DNA of 36,545 nt from an uncultured Eubacteriales bacterium (lineage in GTDB: Bacteria; Bacillota; Clostridia; Christensenellales; Aristaeellaceae): contig CADASI010000013.1 in NCBI GenBank assembly GCA_902790525.1, positions 1-36,545 on the forward strand, given 5' to 3'. Positions 1 to 8,415 of this stretch are shown in pieces. The notes under the pieces are model-generated. The model worked only from the letters and a program-made list of their open reading frames with translations, had not been told where the DNA came from and did no database searches. The first letter of the stretch is position 1; each line of letters opens with the position of its first letter. Both the position numbers and the translations under genes were made by a program.

Positions 1-775
1 GGCGTTTTTTGTTTTGCAACTCAATTATACCACTTACTGCTGGGATTTGTCTCTCTCTTTTGCGTCCTGATCCCTTCCTCATACGGAAACTCAAGTGGCC
101 GAAGGTCTTGACCACCGGCACGCCGCGCACGTACTCCACGGCCTCGTTGCTCATGCGCTCCAGCGCGTTCTGGTACTGCCGCATGTCCTCCTGCATGGCG
201 GGGCCCGCCATGCGCATCATCACGGCAAAGCTCAGCGCGATGGGGACCAGGCAGGCGATGCCGTAGCGCCAGTCGTACACGAACAGCATGACCACCATGC
301 AGACGGGCATGGTGATCGCGCCCGCCATGTCCGGCAGGTTGTGCGCCAGAAGGGTCTCCGTGGAGCCGGTCACCTCCGTCACGGTCCGGCGCACCTTGCC
401 GGAGCCCATCTCGTCCGCAAAGCCGATGGGCAGGCGGGCGATGTGTCGCATCAGTGCCTTTTTCATGTTGGCGGCGGTTCGAAACGCGCTGCCGTGGGAG
501 CAGACCAGCGCGCCGACGTACACAAGCCACGCCAGCACCGCGAACAGCACGGCCAGCCATCCGTTGCGGACGATGCCTGTCGCCTTCGAGAAATCCGGCC
601 GCACCTCCAAGACCTCCCGGATGATGCGCCACAGGCAGACGAAGGGCAAGAGCGCCAGCACGCTCGACAGCGCGGCCAGTATGAGCGACATGTAGGTCAG
701 CTTTTTGTAGCGGCCCGCGTATTCCATGAGACGTCCGAAGGCCGACGGCGACTTGCCCTGCTTCTTTTCCTTCAA
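1..775 (-). pseudogene. ABC exporter, fused permease/ATPase type, N-terminal membrane domain only; truncated or running off the left edge
   Basis: The frame from 775 to the left edge encodes the first part of a type IV ABC exporter (membrane and ATP-binding domains in one chain). Hydrophobic segments at roughly residues 20-45 and 65-90 and a pair near 150-190 fit its transmembrane helices. The stretch ending in PVVKTFG (about residues 220-226) is a hallmark of this family. The start is TTG at 775: an in-frame stop lies a few codons upstream, no ATG or GTG lies between, and GAGGGA sits 7 bases before it. After the TFG motif (about base 98) the sequence becomes Arg/Lys-rich and no longer resembles the family, although the frame stays open. 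The ATP-binding domain is not in the window. The gene follows a TetR gene on the same strand with two operator-like palindromes between, so TetR probably controls it. Substrate unknown. Confidence 0.75.
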
Positions 776-794
776 TCCAACTCCCTCGCTTTCC

Positions 795-806
795 TTTAGC
801 TAACAA
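795..806. promoter_or_regulatory. TetR operator-like site, exporter-proximal copy
   Basis: TTTAGCTAACAA contains the palindrome TTAGCTAA. It lies 23 bp, centre to centre, from a second copy at 818-829, just before the exporter ribosome binding site. Two dimers about two helical turns apart is a common TetR-family arrangement. Binding is inferred from the repeated motif and the adjacent regulator gene. Confidence 0.5.
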
Positions 807-817
807 CACGCTGTTAG

Positions 818-829
818 TGTTAGCTAACC
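818..829. promoter_or_regulatory. TetR operator-like site, second copy before the exporter
   Basis: TGTTAGCTAACC carries the perfect 10-bp palindrome GTTAGCTAAC. The same motif occurs at 795-806 and, with two changes, inside the tetR promoter at 1513-1524. I could not define a confident -35/-10 pair for the exporter itself. Confidence 0.55.
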
Positions 830-845
830 ATCATTTATGTATATC

Positions 846-870
846 GCCTGCCCCACAGTGGGAACAGGCG
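846..870. other. Small inverted repeat between tetR and the exporter gene
   Basis: Arms CGCCTG and CAGGCG enclose a second short pairing (CCCA/TGGG). It lies just after the tetR stop codon in the direction of tetR transcription. No T-run follows, so it is at best a weak attenuator or RNA stabiliser rather than a standard terminator. Confidence 0.3.
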
Positions 871-881
871 GTATCATCATA

Positions 882-1490
882 TTAAAACCCGAACAGCGCC
901 TTCCATCCCGGCAGGAAAAAGGCCTCCACCGTCTCCAGGCATCGCAACGATTCCTCCGGGGAATAGCGATGGATCACGGGCTCAAACAGCGTGGTCACAT
1001 AGGCGCTGTACAGCAGATGGAGCTCCGTGGGGCTGATCGCGCGGATCGCCAGTCCCTTTGCCCGCAGGACCGGAAGGTATTCAAGCGTCCGCTCCTGCGC
1101 GGTCTGCGTCAGGTCGTGCAGGAAGCGCTCGTATTTCGTGCCCGAAGCGCAGGTCAGCAGCAGATGGTATTCGTCCATGTGCGGATAGACGACCTCGCGC
1201 ATCATGTCGATCCATGAATCCTGCCACTGGAGGTTGCCTTCCTCCCGCACCGCAGACAGGTATCTGGACAGATGCGTCTCCATCCAGGCATGGAGCCGCT
1301 CGACCGCTGGGGCGACCAGCTGATCAAACAGATCCGCCTTGTCGCTGCAATGCCGGTAGAGCCCCGCCGCCGTGAGGCCGCACCGCTGACCGACGCGGCG
1401 CATGGAGGCTTTTTCAAAGCCGTACTCCAGAAATTCCTCCCTGGCCGCGGCCATGACCCGGATGTGGCTGGCGGTTTTGTCCCTGGGCAT
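882..1490 (-). CDS. TetR/AcrR-family transcriptional regulator
   Basis: A 202-residue protein of normal TetR length. Residues about 10-55 form the helix-turn-helix domain, with the family pattern of an AAREEFLEYGFEKAS helix followed by RVGQRCGLTAAGLYRHCSDKADL. The remaining residues are the variable ligand-binding and dimerisation part; the ligand is unknown. I chose ATG 1490 because GGAG sits 7 bases upstream. The upstream GTG at 1496 is only 1 base from that GGAG and is unlikely. The promoter at 1531-1559 overlaps a palindrome, indicating autorepression. Related palindromes precede the exporter gene downstream on the same strand, so the pair looks like a self-regulated drug or metabolite efflux unit. 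Confidence 0.9.
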   Translation of the reverse strand: MPRDKTASHIRVMAAAREEFLEYGFEKASMRRVGQRCGLTAAGLYRHCSDKADLFDQLVAPAVERLHAWMETHLSRYLSAVREEGNLQWQDSWIDMMREVVYPHMDEYHLLLTCASGTKYERFLHDLTQTAQERTLEYLPVLRAKGLAIRAISPTELHLLYSAYVTTLFEPVIHRYSPEESLRCLETVEAFFLPGWKALFGF

Positions 1491-1504
1491 ACGCACGCTC
1501 CATA

Positions 1505-1532
1505 GTTTACATTGTTAGCTTACACCGTAAAC
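1505..1532. promoter_or_regulatory. TetR operator overlapping its own promoter
   Basis: Outer arms GTTTAC (1505-1510) and GTAAAC (1527-1532) enclose TGTTAGCTTACA (1513-1524), which is itself nearly palindromic and matches the exporter-side sites. The outer arm overlaps the -10 hexamer, so bound repressor would block the promoter. Confidence 0.6.
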
Positions 1533-1559
1533 TATATACCACTTTCCATCCGTTGTCAA
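1531..1559 (-). promoter_or_regulatory. Promoter of tetR
   Basis: On the minus strand TTGACA (1554-1559) is followed after exactly 17 bases by TATAGT (1531-1536), a near-consensus housekeeping-type promoter. It begins 11 bases after the stop codon of the GLUG gene. Confidence 0.8.
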
Positions 1560-1569
1560 GTTAAGCTTT

Positions 1570-2514
1570 TCATTCTTCGGTTGGGGCTTCCTTCTCAAGC
1601 TGATCGGCGCTCTCGTACATGGTGGTCGTCTCGCCGACTTCGCCGGTCAGCGCCTCGCCGTCCAGCGTGACCTGCGCCTCGCAGCTTTCGATGACGGAAT
1701 TCTCCGCGCGTCCGGCTACCGCGCCGGGGGTTACGGCACCGATAATTTCTGCGTTGACCGCGCAGTTCGATTCCTTGAAAGCCGTCTCCTCTCCGTAGTA
1801 GTACAGGCCGGTGCCCACCAGCCCGCCGACGTGGGTCGCGCCGGGCACGTTCATCTTCACGGTCACGACGCAGTTGTCGATGATGCCGGGATACTCGGTG
1901 GTGACGATGCCCTCGGTATCGGCCACGATGTTCCCGTTGGAATGCGTCCCGCTGAAGCCGCAAAGGCCGCCGATGGCGTGTCCGCCCTTTTCCGAGATGA
2001 TCTCCACCTCCGCCGTGCAGTTGGTGACGCTGTCCATCATCTCCAGGCAACCCGCGATGCCGCCCAGTCCCACGGGCTCGTTGCCCTCGGCGATGACAGT
2101 GCCCTTCGCGGCGCAGTTGTCCATCGTGCCGCCGAAGCTGCCGCCGATGATCAGGCCGCCGCATTCCGCCACATCCTGCTGGATGATCCGCCCATCGGAG
2201 AAGTCGTTGTCGCCCAGCACGTGAATGGTCGTGCCGTCCACGGTGCAGTTCCAGACGGACTGCATGGAACCGCCGCAGATGCCGCCGGTGGCGTTGACGC
2301 CGGCGATATGATTCTCACCGGTCAGCGTCACGTCGTGGACATAGCCCATGTTGTAGCCCACCACGCCGCCGACGGCCATGGAATAGATATCCTCGCAGCG
2401 GATGTCCACGTTCTCAACGGTCAGGTTCCTCACCTCGCCCAGGTTCATGCCTACCACGCCGACGCCGCAGACGGGATAATCGGAATGGAAGGTGACATTG
2501 GAGATCGTGTGCCC
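1570..2514 (-). pseudogene. GLUG-motif repeat surface protein, N-terminus replaced by RepA-like ATPase sequence
   Basis: About 314 residues with the repeating pattern GG[IV][VC]G...V.NCT..., typical of GLUG-motif beta-helical repeats in secreted or surface proteins of Clostridia. At least six repeats are visible, such as VGGVVGYNMG, TGGICGG, GLGGIAG, AIGGLCGFSG and HVGGLVGTG. There is no signal peptide, and the first residues (GHTISNV) continue in frame from RepA-like ATPase sequence. The 5' part, including any secretion signal, has therefore been lost by a deletion or insertion joined near 2514/2515. The C-terminus is acidic and ends in a normal stop. No dedicated start is convincing: GTG 2532 has GAGGG only 3 bases upstream. 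Probably non-functional as a surface protein. Confidence 0.75.
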
Positions 2515-2874
2515 CAGGGCAAGGTATAGCACCGGGCCCTCATGGACGTCATAGCCCTACAAGGGCAGTCCGGCGCTGACGTGGTAGGCCAGCTGCGCCA
2601 TCAGAAAGCTCTTGCCCAGCTTCGGGGCACCGGCCAGGATGTAGGTGCCGGGGTAGAGCAGGCCGTCGATCACGGGCGGCCTGCTGGCATACACGGTGTC
2701 GTAGAGCTCCGGCATAGACACCGTTTTGAGATAGTTCGGGTCCATGGTCTTCCATATCTCCCGCTGCATCGCTTCATAATCATACTGATCGCTGTTATCG
2801 TGGTTGGTGAGTGACTGCTCTTCGTCTGCTGCAACAGACGGGTTAAGGGTGGTCATTTCTTTTCCCTGTAACAT
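2515..2874 (-). pseudogene. RepA-like AAA/RecA-fold ATPase of a mobile element, truncated and carrying an amber codon
   Basis: Starts at ATG 2874 with GGAG 7 bases upstream. The frame shows the N-terminal part of an AAA_25/RepA-type ATPase as found in integrative elements of Clostridia: a start region, a conserved VIDGLLYPGTY lead-in, a Walker A motif (GAPKLGKS, about residues 83-90) and the AYHVSAGLPL segment. The family normally has Trp after LPL; here the codon is TAG (2557-2559), consistent with a single TGG to TAG change. The same frame continues through GYDVHEGPVLYLAL, where homologues read on into EDD. Instead the GLUG protein follows. Walker B and the rest of the ATPase are absent, so it cannot be an active helicase. 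It lies downstream of the small HTH gene in one transcription unit. Confidence 0.75.
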
Positions 2875-2906
2875 TGCTTTTCTCCATTTATTCTTATTGT
2901 TATGTT

Positions 2907-3110
2907 TCAGCCATTGACCGCGTTGTCCGGCCCCATCTGTATTCCATAGAATTTCTGCTGGAAATACTGGATGGGGCATTTGCCGGCGATGGTGATGTAG
3001 CCCATCGCCTTGAGTTCCTTGTTCAGCGTCCGAATGATCAGGTACGCTTTGCTCCTGCTGATGCCCAGGGCCTTTTCAACCTCTGCCGCCGTGATGAACT
3101 GTGCCCGCAT
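2907..3110 (-). CDS. Small helix-turn-helix DNA-binding protein (excisionase-like), mobile element
   Basis: A 67-residue protein. Residues about 5-30 (ITAAEVEKALGISRSKAYLIIR) form a winged-helix/excisionase-type HTH, followed by a wing-like GYITIAG segment. Proteins like this sit just upstream of RepA-like ATPase genes in integrative elements of Clostridia, as here. GAGAGGAGG precedes ATG 3110 at good spacing. A strong promoter (3202-3230) drives it divergently from the repressor gene. Likely roles are excision control or regulation of element replication genes; I cannot tell which. Confidence 0.75.
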   Translation of the reverse strand: MRAQFITAAEVEKALGISRSKAYLIIRTLNKELKAMGYITIAGKCPIQYFQQKFYGIQMGPDNAVNG

Positions 3111-3201
3111 GATACGCCTCCTCTCCGTGAATCGCTATTCTGTATCAAAAATACGTCTCTATATTTCATCAATTCACAAAATACGCACTCTCGTTGCATA
3201 T

Positions 3202-3230
3202 ATAATACGCTATAGATATACATTTGTCAA
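3202..3230 (-). promoter_or_regulatory. Promoter of the HTH-RepA unit
   Basis: Minus-strand TTGACA (3225-3230), a 17-base spacer and TATTAT (3202-3207). It is back-to-back with the repressor promoter at 3256-3284, the usual layout of a lysogeny-type switch region. Confidence 0.8.
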
Positions 3231-3255
3231 GTGTTTAGAAATGTTTTATATGCAC

Positions 3256-3284
3256 TTGCATTACGTTTCTGAATGTGTTATAAT
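3256..3284 (+). promoter_or_regulatory. Promoter of the XRE repressor
   Basis: TTGCAT (3256-3261), a 17-base spacer and a perfect TATAAT (3279-3284), about 20 bases before the repressor start. The weak -35 next to the strong opposing promoter is typical of a controlled maintenance promoter. Confidence 0.7.
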
Positions 3285-3304
3285 GCGTGTGAGGTGAATC
3301 AAAT

Positions 3305-3910
3305 ATGGACACTTTTGATTATTCCGCCATCGGGCAGCGCATTAAGGTACTGCGCAAGCGCAAGGGGTTGAGCCAGACGGAACTGGCGAATACCATGGGC
3401 AAGTCGCTTCGCACGCTCCAGAAGTATGAAACCGGCGAGATCGAAATATCCATCGCGGTTGTGAACCAACTCGCGGACATCCTCGATACCACGCCGACCT
3501 TCCTGTTGGGCTACGAAGCGGATACCGCCCCGATCCGCAGCCTTGCGGACGTGATGGGCTTCCTGTTCAAGCTGGAACAGGTCACCGGCGTGGAGTTCAG
3601 CATCGATGTCAAGCGCCCGCCCCGCAGCAAGGAATGGAAGTGCAGCATCACCTTCAACGGTAAGGCCGACACGGATTTCAACACGGATATGTGCCTGTTC
3701 CTGGAGGATTGGGAGAACGAACGCGCCGCGCTTCGGAGCTACCAATCCACCGCGAAAGCCTACAAAAAATGGCAGGATCAAACCCTGGCCTACTACTACG
3801 CCTCCGCCGTCGAATGCGTAGAGCTGGAGGACATCAGTGAAGAAGAGCGAATTGAGAGGCGAAATGCGTATCTGAACGAGCATCACGATGGAGGTGATAC
3901 GCCCGATTAG
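3305..3910 (+). CDS. XRE/Cro-CI family transcriptional repressor of the mobile element
   Basis: A 201-residue protein. Residues about 8-62 form an HTH_3 domain (GQRIKVLRKRKGLSQTEL, then MGKSLRTLQKYETG, ending FLLGY). The C-terminal 140 residues are less conserved and contain no Ser/Lys LexA-type peptidase signature that I can see, so induction by self-cleavage is not indicated. GAGGTG lies 8 bases before ATG 3305. It is divergent from the HTH/RepA unit and upstream of the integrase, the standard position for an element immunity repressor that holds the divergent promoter. Confidence 0.88.
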   Translation: MDTFDYSAIGQRIKVLRKRKGLSQTELANTMGKSLRTLQKYETGEIEISIAVVNQLADILDTTPTFLLGYEADTAPIRSLADVMGFLFKLEQVTGVEFSIDVKRPPRSKEWKCSITFNGKADTDFNTDMCLFLEDWENERAALRSYQSTAKAYKKWQDQTLAYYYASAVECVELEDISEEERIERRNAYLNEHHDGGDTPD

Positions 3911-3977
3911 CGAACGGCCCATAGCCGTTCGCGGGTCGGCGGGCAAGGGAGCGCAGCGAGTTGCGCAGCACGCCGAC
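3910..3977 (+). other. Two structured hairpins between repressor and integrase
   Basis: The first hairpin (3910-3932) has perfect 9-bp arms GCGAACGGC/GCCGTTCGC with a 5-base loop and overlaps the repressor stop. The second has outer arms GTCGGCG (3935-3941) and CGCCGAC (3971-3977) around an inner stem GCGCA/TGCGC (3951-3966). No T-run follows, so they are more likely attenuating or RNA-stabilising structures than true terminators. They would set the ratio of repressor to integrase expression. Confidence 0.5.
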
Positions 3978-4009
3978 AATCGGACAGGTCTGGCAAGAAA
4001 GGAGCAACA

Positions 4010-5088
4010 ATGTCAGTAAGCAAGGATAAAAAGACCGACAAGTGGATGGCGCAGATTCGCGTCAAGGACTGGACGGGCAAGGTCATCCACAAAAAGAAAA
4101 GAGGCTTCGACACCAAACGCGAAGCCCAGCAATGGGAACGGGATTTCATCAACCAGGCCAACAGCAGCCTGGGAATGAGTTTCAATGACTTCATCGACAT
4201 CTACATGAAGGACATGGAGCAGCGGCTCAAGTCCTCCACCGTGGCCAGCAAACACTGGATGATCGACCTCAAGATCACGCCCTTCTTCGGGAAGATGTCT
4301 TCGGGAAGATGCCCTTGAACGAGATCAAGGCCACAGACGTGAGAAGATGGCAGAACAACCTGACTGGTTACCGGGACGAAAAAGGCGAGCCCTATTCGCC
4401 CACCTATCTCAAGGTCATCAACAACCAGTTGGTCGCCATCTTCAACTATGCGGTGAAGTACTACGGGTTGAAGGAAAACCCCTGCTACAAGGCGGGCGGC
4501 ATGGGCAAGAAGAAGGCCGACGCGATGTTGTTCTGGACGAAGGACGAGTTTAATGCCTTCATCGATGCCGTCATGGACAAGCCCGCGTCCTACGCCATCT
4601 TCATGACGCTGTACTACACCGGCATGCGGGAAGGCGAACTGCTGGCGTTGACGCCCGCCGACATCGACTTCGAGAAGTCTACGGTTACAATCAACAAGAG
4701 CTACCAGCGGATCGGCTGCCAGGACATCGTCTCCACACCCAAGACGCCTAAGAGCAACCGCATGATCACGATCCCGCAGGGCTTGAAGGATTGCCTCAAG
4801 GACTATATCGCACAGTGCTATGGCTTGACGCCCGCCGACAGGCTGTTCCCCTACACGAAGTCCTACCTGACCCACGAAATGGAGCGCGGCTGCAAGCGCT
4901 CCGGTGTGAAAAAGATTCGTATCCACGACATCCGACACTCCCATGCAAGCCTGCTGGTGGAGATGGGCTTCTCCCCGCTGCTGATCGCGGAGCGCCTGGG
5001 CCACGAGCGCGTACAAACCACAATGGAAACCTACAGCCATCTCTACCCCAACAAGCAGACCGAAGAACCAACCGGCTGGACGGCGTGA
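4010..5088 (+). pseudogene. int: Tyrosine recombinase (integrase) of the guaA-linked element, split by a 14-bp tandem duplication
   Basis: The N-terminal half (4010-4318) has the arm-binding part (MAQIRVKDWTGK...KKKRGFDTKREAQQWE) and the start of the core-binding domain. The C-terminal half (4309-5088) has the catalytic domain with Arg in TGMREGELL, HDIRH, GHERVQTT and the nucleophile Tyr in METYSHLY. TCTTCGGGAAGATG occurs twice in direct succession (4284-4297 and 4298-4311). Removing one copy restores a continuous frame reading FFGKMPLNEIKATDV, as expected for the family. The duplication shifts the frame and ends the N-terminal part at 4318. AAGGAG precedes ATG 4010. The gene lies next to and points at the 3' end of guaA, a known attachment site. 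As written it should be inactive, but loss of one repeat copy would repair it. Confidence 0.88.
4284..4311 (+). repeat. 14-bp perfect tandem duplication in the integrase
   Basis: Two adjacent copies of TCTTCGGGAAGATG. The unit length is not a multiple of three, so it causes the frameshift. A replication-slippage origin is likely. Confidence 0.95.
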
Positions 5089-5104
5089 TGGGCTGAAACC
5101 CATC

Positions 5105-5162
5105 TGCTACAAAAAGCCGTTGGCTACAAAAAAGCGCCTATATTGTAGCCATTTTGTAGCCA
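5105..5162. repeat. Cluster of TGGCTACAA/TTGTAGCCA repeats, possible integrase arm sites
   Basis: TGGCTACAA at 5121-5129, its reverse complement TTGTAGCCA at 5143-5151 and 5154-5162, and a shorter relative TGCTACAA at 5105-5112. They lie between the integrase stop and the guaA end, where tyrosine integrases commonly have arm-type binding sites. Function is inferred from position and repetition only. Confidence 0.5.
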
Positions 5163-5175
5163 CAGAAAAGGCAAA

Positions 5176-5213
5176 GCCTCGAAAAGTACCGCAATTACGG
5201 CACTTTTCGAGGC
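5176..5213. terminator. Long hairpin between convergent integrase and guaA
   Basis: Arms of 16 bases (5176-5191 and 5198-5213) pair with one mismatch around a CAATTA loop; the outer part is GCCTCGAAAAGT/ACTTTTCGAGGC. No long T-run follows on either strand, but the position between two convergent genes suggests a bidirectional terminator. It could also belong to the element's attachment region. Confidence 0.5.
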
Positions 5214-5230
5214 TGAAAGAACTGAATTAC

Positions 5231-6787
<1,557 letters not shown>

Positions 6788-6941
6788 AGCCGTCCTCCTC
6801 TCTCTGAATGTCAGCATGATACGCCACAAATGTATACTGCCGCGTGGGATGCAGGTTAAACTCTGGAAAACTTGTGAAAACACCGGCCCGCCCGATTTGT
6901 GACCGATTATCGTCTTTATCTTTATATTTCATCTACCTTCA

Positions 6942-6970
6942 TTGACATTGCCCCGGCGGTGTTTTAAGAT
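6942..6970 (+). promoter_or_regulatory. Promoter of the membrane-anchored Pro/Thr-rich protein
   Basis: TTGACA (6942-6947), a 17-base spacer and TAAGAT (6965-6970), about 60 bases before the start codon at 7032. The rest of 6788-7031 is the divergent guaA leader, where I see only a weak promoter candidate for guaA (TATACA near 6830). Confidence 0.75.
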
Positions 6971-7031
6971 ATAGAATGAATATGTAATCATGTGATAATT
7001 ACGTCAGCAACGGATGTGGAGGTAACGCGAA

Positions 7032-8153
7032 ATGTTCAAGAAGGGACGCAAACGCGAGGCAAAGGGCCTGGCGGTTGTCTATTTCATAATCGGATTAATC
7101 ATACTGTTGATTATACTGGCCGTGATCTATTTCGCGCTGGTGGAGCTGGACTACTCCGACCGCATGAAGGACCCCGACGCCACGGTGCGCTCCTATGTGG
7201 AGATGACGCCGGAGCCGGGCGCGCTTGACATGCCCGAGGAAGAGGAGGATGAGGACACGACGGACGAGATCCCGCTGGAGGTGGATCTCACCACGCCCAC
7301 TGACACCCCCGAGCCCACGCCGTCCCCCACGCCGGAGCCCACCGCCACGCCGGAGCCGACGCCCTCGCCCACGCCGCTGCCGCCCACCATGCTGGCCCAG
7401 CCGCGCACCGCGGGCTTCACCCTGCCCGGCAAGACCGCCCAGAACTGCCAGGCGGCGATCACAAAGTGCACCGTGTCCGCGGCGGACAACAACAAATACA
7501 TGTACCTCGCGGGCTACGGTTACATCAACGACGCCAACTTCGACGCCTCCAAGATGCAGTGCTTCCTGATCGTCAGCCAGACCAAGACCAACCAGCTCAT
7601 CGCCTACCAGCTGACCATGAAGCCCGGCATCTCCGGCGTAGCCCACGACGGCGCGCTGTGCAAGAACGCCGCCTCCGCGGACTGGGAGGTCTGCTTCGAC
7701 GTCAGCACCCTCTACACCGAGGACATCTACAACGTGGGCCTGGTGATCGGCTACAAGCCGCCGCGCAAGCGCAAGGCCACCTTCGCCTACTATCCCTTCC
7801 CCAGCGACGTGAACTTTACCGTGCTGGCTGGACAGGTGGTGGAGCCCGTGAAGGTCTCCGGAGGCGCCGTCGCGAGCCTGGCCGACAACAGCCTGCCCGC
7901 CGACGCCGGCGCGGCGCTCATCGGCGCGCAGACCGCCACGGTCCAGCCCGGCGTGGCCGCGCCCCTGACCGACAGCGGCTTCGATACCTCCGAGCCCGAG
8001 GACCTGACCCCCGAGACCGCCCGTAGCGCGCCCGCCACCGTCAACGTGCCCACCGTCACCCAGCAGCCCACGCTGGAAAACGCCGCCGCGAATCTGCAGG
8101 ACCCGTCCATCATACAGCAGCAGATCATGCAGAACCAGATGGGCATCGGTTGA
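7032..8153 (+). CDS. Membrane-anchored extracellular protein with Pro/Thr-rich linker, function unknown
   Basis: A 373-residue protein. After a short basic N-terminus (residues 1-12), residues about 13-38 are one long hydrophobic helix with no cleavage site, so it is likely anchored with the rest outside. An acidic stretch (about 65-85) leads into a linker of PEPTPSPT-type repeats (about 88-118). A soluble domain of about 150 residues follows (about 125-275), with conserved-looking aromatic and cysteine positions (NCQAAI, MQCFLIV, ALCKNA, WEVCFDV). The C-terminus is low-complexity and rich in Ala, Pro, Thr and Gln. I do not recognise the soluble domain. GGAGG precedes ATG 7032. Monocistronic between guaA (divergent) and a hairpin. 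Confidence 0.8.
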   Translation: MFKKGRKREAKGLAVVYFIIGLIILLIILAVIYFALVELDYSDRMKDPDATVRSYVEMTPEPGALDMPEEEEDEDTTDEIPLEVDLTTPTDTPEPTPSPTPEPTATPEPTPSPTPLPPTMLAQPRTAGFTLPGKTAQNCQAAITKCTVSAADNNKYMYLAGYGYINDANFDASKMQCFLIVSQTKTNQLIAYQLTMKPGISGVAHDGALCKNAASADWEVCFDVSTLYTEDIYNVGLVIGYKPPRKRKATFAYYPFPSDVNFTVLAGQVVEPVKVSGGAVASLADNSLPADAGAALIGAQTATVQPGVAAPLTDSGFDTSEPEDLTPETARSAPATVNVPTVTQQPTLENAAANLQDPSIIQQQIMQNQMGIG

Positions 8154-8218
8154 TCTCCCGAAAAAACCGGCTTCAATGCCGCCCCGCAACACAGATACAG
8201 GCTTTATAAGCGCCCTTT

Positions 8219-8296
8219 CAATGTCACTGAGACAGTACAAGAGTGAGCACAAATTCGCTTGTTTGTGCTCACTCTTGCGCTGTCCTGGTGACATTG
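8219..8296. repeat. 78-bp interrupted palindrome before the serine recombinase
   Basis: Three paired blocks: CAATGTCAC/GTGACATTG on the outside, GACAG/CTGTC in the middle and AAGAGTGAGCACAAA/TTTGTGCTCACTCTT inside, separated by 3-base symmetrical bulges around an 8-base loop. It lies 65 bases after the stop of the 7032 gene and is followed by CCTTTT, so it can end that transcript. Its length and symmetry are beyond an ordinary terminator. Confidence 0.85.
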
Positions 8297-8415
8297 CCTT
8301 TTCTGTTCAATTTAAAATTGCTTCTCGGCTTCTCTTTGACTTCATATCAATAATCGTCAGATAGACGTTTTCTGTCATAATGAAAGCATACCACTATTTC
8401 AGGAGGCGATTCTAT

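Noticed and set aside
1490..1496. GTG 1496 as the start of the TetR gene
   Set aside because: The GGAG motif is 1 base away from it but 7 bases from ATG 1490, which also gives the usual TetR N-terminus.
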